Part shown: positions 58,847 through 64,000 of the stretch, piece by piece
Layout of the letters: every line of letters begins with the position of its first letter
Numbering within the stretch: the first letter of the stretch is position 1
Assembly (NCBI GenBank): GCA_947175195.1
Contig: CAMWLQ010000005.1
Coordinates: 1 to 64,000, forward strand
DNA length: 64,000 nt
Reading direction: 5' to 3'
From: an uncultured Clostridia bacterium
GTDB lineage: Bacteria; Bacillota; Clostridia; Christensenellales; Pumilibacteraceae
Position numbers and translations under genes: made by a program
Notes under the pieces: model-generated
Told to the model about the DNA's origin: nothing
Database searches by the model: none
Seen by the model: the letters and a program-made list of their open reading frames with translations, nothing else

Positions 58847-59602
58847 TTACTTTAAATTTTTTTCAATAGCGTGCGCCACACATGTAGTATAATACTCGGA
58901 TATATCGTTTGTTACTGTTTTCCACGGCGTTACGCTGTCCTCTTTCGCGTCGAAAACATGATACACGCCTATATCCCCGCCTACCGCGCGCCTTAACGAA
59001 AAGAACCTGTTTTGATTATACTCGACATAGTCCACAAACTCAATGCCGAGCGTGCTTAAAAGCTTGGTTATTTTGATTAGCAGTTTTAGTCTTTCGGGTG
59101 ACGGCAAAATCGGTTTGCGGATGAGTCGCGGCTCCAGCCTGATCAACGCTATCTTTTGCGCATTGCGCCTACACGCGACCGCCGCAATCTCCCTTACAAG
59201 CTCGTCCTTGCCCAGCCGCTCGGCATGGTACACTCTATACTTTTTGTCCAAGCACACGCACACGTCGGTCGGGTTGTACTCGTTCATAAAATACACCGCG
59301 GCGTACTCGGCAATTTCGCGCTCGGTCGCCAGCGCCAGTCCCTTTACCGCACGGAGCTGGGCTTGGCGCTGCAGCGGGCGCATGACGGTAAAGAACGTCG
59401 CCACGCGATCGGTCATTCCGTCTATTTGCATCAGTTCCTCGTGCGATGCGGAAAAAATTTCCGACACGCTGCCAAACCGTTCCACAAGCCGCCAAGCGAG
59501 CTCGTCGCTTTCGTGTTCGTACAGCGTTTTCAGGCAAAACTGCAAAATGCCGATGTCGCTGTTTTCTATATTTATAAGCTTTTTATTGCTTTTATTCACC
59601 AT
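58847..59602 (-). CDS. RadC-like protein lacking the JAMM metal motif
   Basis: The 251-residue protein follows the RadC layout: a helix-hairpin-helix-like start ('LVERFGSVSEIFSASHEELMQIDGMTDRVATFF') then a JAB1/MPN-like region. The usual 'HNHPSGDPxPSxxD' is replaced by 'RLEPRLIRKPILPSPERL', so both histidines and the Asp are missing. The following 'TKLLSTLGIEFVDYVEYNQNRFFSLRR' matches RadC's end. It is therefore probably an inactive structural homologue. ATG 59602 overlaps the dnaB stop by 11 bases, which suggests coupling to the helicase. Confidence 0.8.
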   Translation of the reverse strand: MVNKSNKKLINIENSDIGILQFCLKTLYEHESDELAWRLVERFGSVSEIFSASHEELMQIDGMTDRVATFFTVMRPLQRQAQLRAVKGLALATEREIAEYAAVYFMNEYNPTDVCVCLDKKYRVYHAERLGKDELVREIAAVACRRNAQKIALIRLEPRLIRKPILPSPERLKLLIKITKLLSTLGIEFVDYVEYNQNRFFSLRRAVGGDIGVYHVFDAKEDSVTPWKTVTNDISEYYTTCVAHAIEKNLK

Positions 59603-61133
59603 CCAACAATCCCGCATCCATGGGGTCGAAATCGTCGTCGCCCGCACTGCCGTATGCGGGGTCGGACGGAGGCGGAGCGGATTGCTCGAAACCGGCGTCC
59701 CTGCCCGAATAGTAAGCGGGCGGGTCGGGCATGCCCTTGTCGTCGGGCGAAGTGAACGTGGTGGTAGCGGCGTGCCACAGCAGCTTGACGTTGCCCGTTT
59801 CGCCGTTGCGGTGCTTTGCTATATTGAGATACACCTCGGTAGACGCCGACTTGTCGCCGTTATTGCCGCCCGCGACCTCCTTTCGGTCAATGAACAAAAC
59901 TATATCCGCGTCCTGCTCGATAGCGCCCGAATCGCGCAGGTCGGACAGCTTGGATTCCTTGTCCACGCCCTTGCGCTGTTCTATGCTACGCGACATTTGC
60001 GAAAGCAGCAGTATGGGCACGTTAAGCTCTTTTGCCGCCAGCTTGAGCGCGCGCGTAATTTCCGCGATTTCGCGCACAAAGTTGTCCACCTTTTTGCCGC
60101 TTTGCATGAGCTGAAGGTAGTCTATCATTACAAAGTCCAAGCCGTTGGAATGCTTGAGTGCGCGGCACTTGCTTAGTATTTCCGCGGGCGTGATGTTGCC
60201 CGATTCGTCTATGTACAGGTTTGTACGCGCCAGCTCGTCGCGTGCGGAATACAGCCTGTCCCATTCCTGTTCGCTGACCACGGCGCGGTTGGCACGCGAC
60301 ATGTCGTAGTTGCCCACCGAGCAAAGTATACGCTTGGCAAGCTGGGTCGCGCTCATTTCCAACGAGAACACCGCCACCGAGAACGGCTTGCCCGTGTCGG
60401 GACGCTTGCGCCGCGCGGCGTTTACCGCACAGTTCATTGCAAAGCTGGTCTTGCCCTGACCGGGGCGCGCGGCAAGAATAATCAGGTCACTGTTTTGAAA
60501 ACCGCCGCCCAGTATGCTGTCCACCTTGGAAAAGCCGGTCGGCACGCCGCGGTACGCGGTGGTTTCGGTAGCGCGCTCTTTAAGGTCCTCCAGCACCGAT
60601 TGAACGTAGCCCTCGAGCAGCTCGGGCTTGCCCCGCCGCGTCGATTCCGCCAATCCGTACAGCGCAGCCTCCGCACGCGCAAGCGCGTTGTCGTCGGGGT
60701 CGAGCGCATACGCCTCGTCCGCCATTCTACGCGCAATGTCTATAATGGCGCGCAGCCTTGCGGTCTTTTTTACTATATCGAAATAATATTCGGAGTTGGC
60801 GACCGACGGCACGGCGGCTATCATCTTGGACAAATAATCCACGCCGCCTGCACGTTCGAGCGTGCCGCTGTTTTCCAGTGCGCCAACCACGGTGACAAAG
60901 TCAATGGGCTTGGCGGCGTTGAACAAGCTTGCCAGCGCCTCGTACACCAGCTTGTGCGCGGGCGTGTAAAAATCGTCGGCGCTAAGCTGCGGCATAAACT
61001 TACTCGCCGTTTGCCCGTCAATGAGCATACCGCCTATAAGCGCAATTTCCGCCTCGTAATTGTTGGGCGTTTCGCGCGCAACAACGTGCGGGTGATTTTT
61101 TATGAATTCCTCTCTATCGTCCTTTTTAGGCAT
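59592..61133 (-). CDS. dnaB: Replicative DNA helicase DnaB
   Basis: The 513-residue protein has the N-terminal DnaB domain ('NYEAEIALIGGMLID') and the RecA-like C-terminal domain with Walker A 'ARPGQGKTS', 'FSLEMSATQLAKRI' and Walker B 'VMIDYLQLM', followed by the 'SQMSRSIEQR' motif. It unwinds DNA at the replication fork. The last 60 residues form an acidic, Pro/Gly-rich tail with little similarity to usual DnaB ends. The ATG has AAGGAG. It lies between the lipoprotein gene and the RadC-like gene in the same operon. Confidence 0.97.
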   Translation of the reverse strand: MPKKDDREEFIKNHPHVVARETPNNYEAEIALIGGMLIDGQTASKFMPQLSADDFYTPAHKLVYEALASLFNAAKPIDFVTVVGALENSGTLERAGGVDYLSKMIAAVPSVANSEYYFDIVKKTARLRAIIDIARRMADEAYALDPDDNALARAEAALYGLAESTRRGKPELLEGYVQSVLEDLKERATETTAYRGVPTGFSKVDSILGGGFQNSDLIILAARPGQGKTSFAMNCAVNAARRKRPDTGKPFSVAVFSLEMSATQLAKRILCSVGNYDMSRANRAVVSEQEWDRLYSARDELARTNLYIDESGNITPAEILSKCRALKHSNGLDFVMIDYLQLMQSGKKVDNFVREIAEITRALKLAAKELNVPILLLSQMSRSIEQRKGVDKESKLSDLRDSGAIEQDADIVLFIDRKEVAGGNNGDKSASTEVYLNIAKHRNGETGNVKLLWHAATTTFTSPDDKGMPDPPAYYSGRDAGFEQSAPPPSDPAYGSAGDDDFDPMDAGLLDGE

Positions 61134-61148
61134 AGGTCATCTCCTTAA

Positions 61149-62057
61149 CTACAGCTTTGTAGGTAGGTGCGAATCGTAGTCGCGGTATTCTTCGGGGTTG
61201 TACGGAAATCTATCGAGCAGCGTGGGCTTGTCTTTTTTGGCGCGGGTAAGCAGTATTATCAGCCCGAACACCAGCGCGCCCGCCGCAATAGCTACCATAT
61301 ACCAGCCGTACGGCACCGCGCGCTTGTACTGATATTGTATATAAGTGTCGGTGTCGTCAAAGTACCGCGAAAACACGTACGCCGTGCCGTTGTCGCTTTT
61401 TACCTTGCTCCCCGAGCTTTCCATTCTGTCCGAGCCGTACCGCACATAGTTGAGCAGCAGTCCGTCGGGGTCGGTCCCCTTAAGATACGGGAACGCCTCG
61501 TCGATTGCGTGCAGCGACACAACCGTTTCGCCATGCTCGTCGTGCGCGACCGCGCCGTTCTTTATCCGTTCGAGAACGGTAGACGAGCGCAGCGGCTGAA
61601 CGTTGTCGTAGTTTTCGCGCACGCCGTTGAACGGATTAGCCGACACGGCGGTGTACGTGCGAATAAACGGATTTTCGGTGTGCGTGGTGGTAAAGTCCAC
61701 CTTGGTGCCCAGCTCGGCAAGCTCGCCGCCGTCGGTCACCTGCCTGCGGTAGCGCACGGTGTACTTTCCGTCCGTATGCGTGGAACTGACCAATGAGTAA
61801 CCGTAATCGTCGAACAGCCGCGCAAAATAGCTTTGCACCGTGTACTTTTCGCCGTCCGGGTCAGTAATTGCGGAGCTCTCCATACTCTTAACCGTCGTTT
61901 CGTCTATACTAAGCTCGTACATATGATAACGCACGCCGTCCTCGGTATAGTCGTAAACGGAAAGCGTTGCGCCGCAGCCGGTGAGCAACAGCGCGGTAAG
62001 GCAAACCGCAACAAGCATTATTATCCGCTTGGATTTTTTGATCCGATTAAGCAGCAT
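61149..62057 (-). CDS. Membrane-anchored lipoprotein of unknown function
   Basis: The 302-residue protein has a lipoprotein signal with lipobox 'LLTGC' near residues 24-28, an extracellular beta-rich domain of about 210 residues and a C-terminal membrane helix ('GWYMVAIAAGALVFGLIILL') followed by a short basic tail. This two-anchor arrangement is seen in several Firmicutes proteins of unknown function, and I recognise no family. The start overlaps the pepF stop (TAATG). Confidence 0.75.
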   Translation of the reverse strand: MLLNRIKKSKRIIMLVAVCLTALLLTGCGATLSVYDYTEDGVRYHMYELSIDETTVKSMESSAITDPDGEKYTVQSYFARLFDDYGYSLVSSTHTDGKYTVRYRRQVTDGGELAELGTKVDFTTTHTENPFIRTYTAVSANPFNGVRENYDNVQPLRSSTVLERIKNGAVAHDEHGETVVSLHAIDEAFPYLKGTDPDGLLLNYVRYGSDRMESSGSKVKSDNGTAYVFSRYFDDTDTYIQYQYKRAVPYGWYMVAIAAGALVFGLIILLTRAKKDKPTLLDRFPYNPEEYRDYDSHLPTKL

Positions 62058-63829
62058 TACGCAAGCTTTTCCAATTCGTCGAGCGCGGCGTTGAAGAACG
62101 CGAACGCGTCGTCATACGGCTTGGGCTGTGCCAAATCCACCTGCGTGTCGCACAAAATGTCATACGGCGATTTGTGTCCGCCCGCGCTGAGGAACTTGGT
62201 TTTGTAAATGTCCACGTACCCGTCGCGCGACAAAATGTTGTGCGCAATGCTGGTTGCCGCGGTCATGCCCGTGGAATACTTGTATACGTAAAACGCCTTG
62301 TAGAAGTGCGGGATGCGCGCCCACTCGTATGCGATTTTGTCGTCGGACACAACGTGCTCGCCGTAATACTTTTTGTTAAGCTCCAAATACATTTCGCTGA
62401 GGTTATCCACCGTGAGCGGCGTACCCTCCAAATCCATTTTGTGCGCATTGTATTCGAACTCGGCGAACATTGCCTGACGGAACACCGTCGTGCGGAATCT
62501 GTTAAGCCTAAGGCTGAGCAAGTATTTTTTGACGTTGTCGTCCTTTACGTTTTTGGTAAGGTAGTCGTCCAGCAGCGTTTCGTTGCAAATGGACGCGACC
62601 TCGGCTACGAAAATACGGTAGTCCCACTTGGAATACGGCTGGTTGTTTTGCGAATAGTAGGAATGCATGCAGTGTCCCAGCTCGTGCGCCAGTGTGAATA
62701 TATCCTCGGTGGTGGGCGCGTAGTTCAACAGCACGTAAGGGTGCGCGCTGTACGCCGACCAGCTGTACGCGCCGCCGCGCTTGCCGTCGTTGGGCATAAC
62801 GTCAATCCAGCCCTCGGTCATTGCGCGGTTGAGCAGTTGCACGTAGTCCTCGCCCATCGGCGCCATTGCCGCCTTGACCATGTCGCATGCCTTTTCGTAC
62901 GGCAGTTTCATTTCCGCGTTTTCGACGATAGGCACGTACAGGTCGTACATATGCTGTTCTTTAAGCCCGAGTATCTTTTTGCGCAAGCCGATATAACGGT
63001 GAAGGGGCGCAAGGTTGCGGTTGACCGCCTCGATAAGATTGGTATAAACGGACGTGGGCACGCCGTCGCCGAACAACGACTGCTCCAAGCAATCGCCGTA
63101 GCCGCGCGCCTTGGCGTAAAAGTTGTCCGCCTTGACGTTGCCCGCATAGTTGGCTGCAAGCGTGTTGATGTGCGCGATATATCCGTCGTAAAGATTGTCG
63201 AACGCCTTTTTGCGTACCGTGCGATTGCCGTCCGACAAAAGCTCGCCGTAGCTGCCGTTGTTAAGCTCTATCTTTTTTCCGTCCTTTACAACGGGCTTGA
63301 ACTTGAGGTCGGCGTCGTACAGCATGTGCGCCACGTTGTACGAAACGTTAAGCGCCTCGCCAGCCATTGCAAGCAGCTTTTCCTCTTTGTCCGAAAGTAT
63401 GTGCGCCTTTTGCCGCACAATCTCTTTAAGCATAAAATCGAAATCGGAAAACTCGGGATCGGCAATGTACGAGTCGAGCACCTTTTGGTCGAGCGCGCCC
63501 AGCTCGCTGCTTATAAACGACGCCGCCGCGCCGTACTTGCCCGCAAGCCCTTCCGTGCGCGACGCCAAGCCGACGGCGGCGCCGTTGGTGGAATCCTCGT
63601 CGCGGTACATATGCGAGTAGATATAAATAAGCTCGAACTTTTTGGACACATCCGCGTCCAGCTTTAAACAGCCGAGCGCGTCGTTGCGGTTGTTCAGTTT
63701 GCCCTTGTACGCCTCGATAGCTCCGAGCGCGTTCTCTACCTCGCCGAACAGTTTTTCAAACGTTTCGGTGCTGTCCACCATGTCGGACAAATTCCAACGG
63801 TATTTCTTTTCCACTTCGTTTCTTTTCAT
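62057..63829 (-). CDS. pepF: Oligoendopeptidase F (M3 family)
   Basis: The 590-residue protein is the usual length of PepF. The zinc motif 'LAHELGHCMHSYYS' (HExxH) lies near residue 375 with a downstream 'NETLLDDYL' bearing the third ligand Glu. It cuts oligopeptides in the cytoplasm. ATG 63829 has AAGGAG and matches the family start 'NEVEKKYRWNLSDM'. The 28 residues upstream in the frame are not part of it. It is the first gene of the operon. Confidence 0.95.
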   Translation of the reverse strand: MKRNEVEKKYRWNLSDMVDSTETFEKLFGEVENALGAIEAYKGKLNNRNDALGCLKLDADVSKKFELIYIYSHMYRDEDSTNGAAVGLASRTEGLAGKYGAAASFISSELGALDQKVLDSYIADPEFSDFDFMLKEIVRQKAHILSDKEEKLLAMAGEALNVSYNVAHMLYDADLKFKPVVKDGKKIELNNGSYGELLSDGNRTVRKKAFDNLYDGYIAHINTLAANYAGNVKADNFYAKARGYGDCLEQSLFGDGVPTSVYTNLIEAVNRNLAPLHRYIGLRKKILGLKEQHMYDLYVPIVENAEMKLPYEKACDMVKAAMAPMGEDYVQLLNRAMTEGWIDVMPNDGKRGGAYSWSAYSAHPYVLLNYAPTTEDIFTLAHELGHCMHSYYSQNNQPYSKWDYRIFVAEVASICNETLLDDYLTKNVKDDNVKKYLLSLRLNRFRTTVFRQAMFAEFEYNAHKMDLEGTPLTVDNLSEMYLELNKKYYGEHVVSDDKIAYEWARIPHFYKAFYVYKYSTGMTAATSIAHNILSRDGYVDIYKTKFLSAGGHKSPYDILCDTQVDLAQPKPYDDAFAFFNAALDELEKLA

Positions 63830-63884
63830 ATATATAGCTCCTTGTGGTTTATTAACAATAAAAAATTGCGGTTTGCCAAAATAT

Positions 63885-63913
63885 AGTATAGCATACCGTC
63901 GCGGATAAGGCAA
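63885..63913 (-). promoter_or_regulatory. Sigma-70 promoter of pepF operon
   Basis: TTGCCT (63908-63913), 17 bases, TATACT (63885-63890), minus strand. Confidence 0.7.
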
Positions 63914-63942
63914 GTATTAAATTATGAATTCGGAATTAGGAA

Positions 63943-64000
63943 TTATTTAAGCATCGAAATCAGCTTAAACCGACGAATGGGCGAAAAGTCCATGCCGATA
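63943..64000 (-). CDS. Possible C-terminus of a gene cut by the right edge
   Basis: An open minus-strand frame enters from the right edge and ends 'GMDFSPIRRFKLISMLK' with a TAA at 63943-63945. Only 18 codons are visible, so whether it is a gene cannot be decided here. Confidence 0.3.
   Translation of the reverse strand, partial: IGMDFSPIRRFKLISMLK

Noticed and set aside
62174-63667. Forward open frame of 497 codons opposite pepF
   Set aside because: Antisense to an intact oligoendopeptidase F with HExxH motif; no family signature and no ribosome site.
1-64000. CRISPR arrays, insertion sequences and integrase genes
   Set aside because: I looked for regularly spaced direct repeats, transposase motifs and tyrosine or serine recombinase motifs and found none in the window, despite the island-like left part.

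Overview
The window looks like part of a chromosome of an anaerobic, probably gut-dwelling Bacillota (Clostridia-like) bacterium. This is inferred from strong AAGGAGG-type ribosome sites, mini-III RNase next to rlmB and thyX, a ThiT-type thiamine transporter behind a TPP riboswitch, an NrdG-type activase, a choloylglycine-hydrolase-like enzyme and a full set of clostridial lipoproteins. No marker fixes the genus. Almost every gene is on the minus strand. Only three genes, at 42.3, 54.6 and 56.6 kb, run forward.

Region 1 (about 1-19.8 kb) is accessory and mostly AT-rich. It holds four blocks. The first is a tight four-gene operon with two AAA+ ATPases, one RuvB-like and one SpoVK/CbbX-like. 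The second is a glycine-rich lipoprotein gene. The third is a 1219-residue protein that joins a serine/threonine-kinase-like domain, a NACHT/STAND-type NTPase and BspA-type leucine-rich repeats, preceded by a 598-residue coiled-coil protein with its own promoter. The fourth is a six-gene McrBC-type restriction-modification operon (XRE regulator, two paralogous m5C methyltransferases, McrB, McrC, a third m5C methyltransferase) that resembles LlaJI. Beside it lie DUF2089 and DUF4238 genes flanked by a degenerate repeat next to tRNA-Arg(CCG). I read this whole stretch as a defence or genomic island on the 3' side of a tRNA gene.

Region 2 (about 20-42 kb) is core metabolism with higher GC. It contains a GNAT protein and a glucan block: a GH13 amylase, glycogen phosphorylase, glycogen synthase and branching enzyme. 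Next come a HAD phosphatase and ThiT under a TPP riboswitch, then a Soj-like ATPase, PlsC and a diacylglycerol glycosyltransferase. A GH78-like glycosidase, a membrane-anchored type I pullulanase and a surface lipoprotein follow. Together these genes suggest extracellular alpha-glucan breakdown, glycogen storage and glycolipid synthesis.

Region 3 (about 42-64 kb) holds a low-complexity Ala/Gln-rich protein, a Cthe_2159-like beta-helix lipoprotein, NrdG, the choloylglycine-hydrolase-like protein and an SPFH protein. It continues with glycolysis genes (gpmI, tpiA) and the rlmB-thyX-mrnC group. The last part has small regulators, a MATE exporter behind a promoter-proximal attenuator, tRNA-Pro(CGG), and the pepF-lipoprotein-dnaB-radC-like operon.

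The best candidate for an undescribed system is the kinase-NACHT-LRR protein with its coiled-coil neighbour. The AAA+ operon at the left edge comes next.
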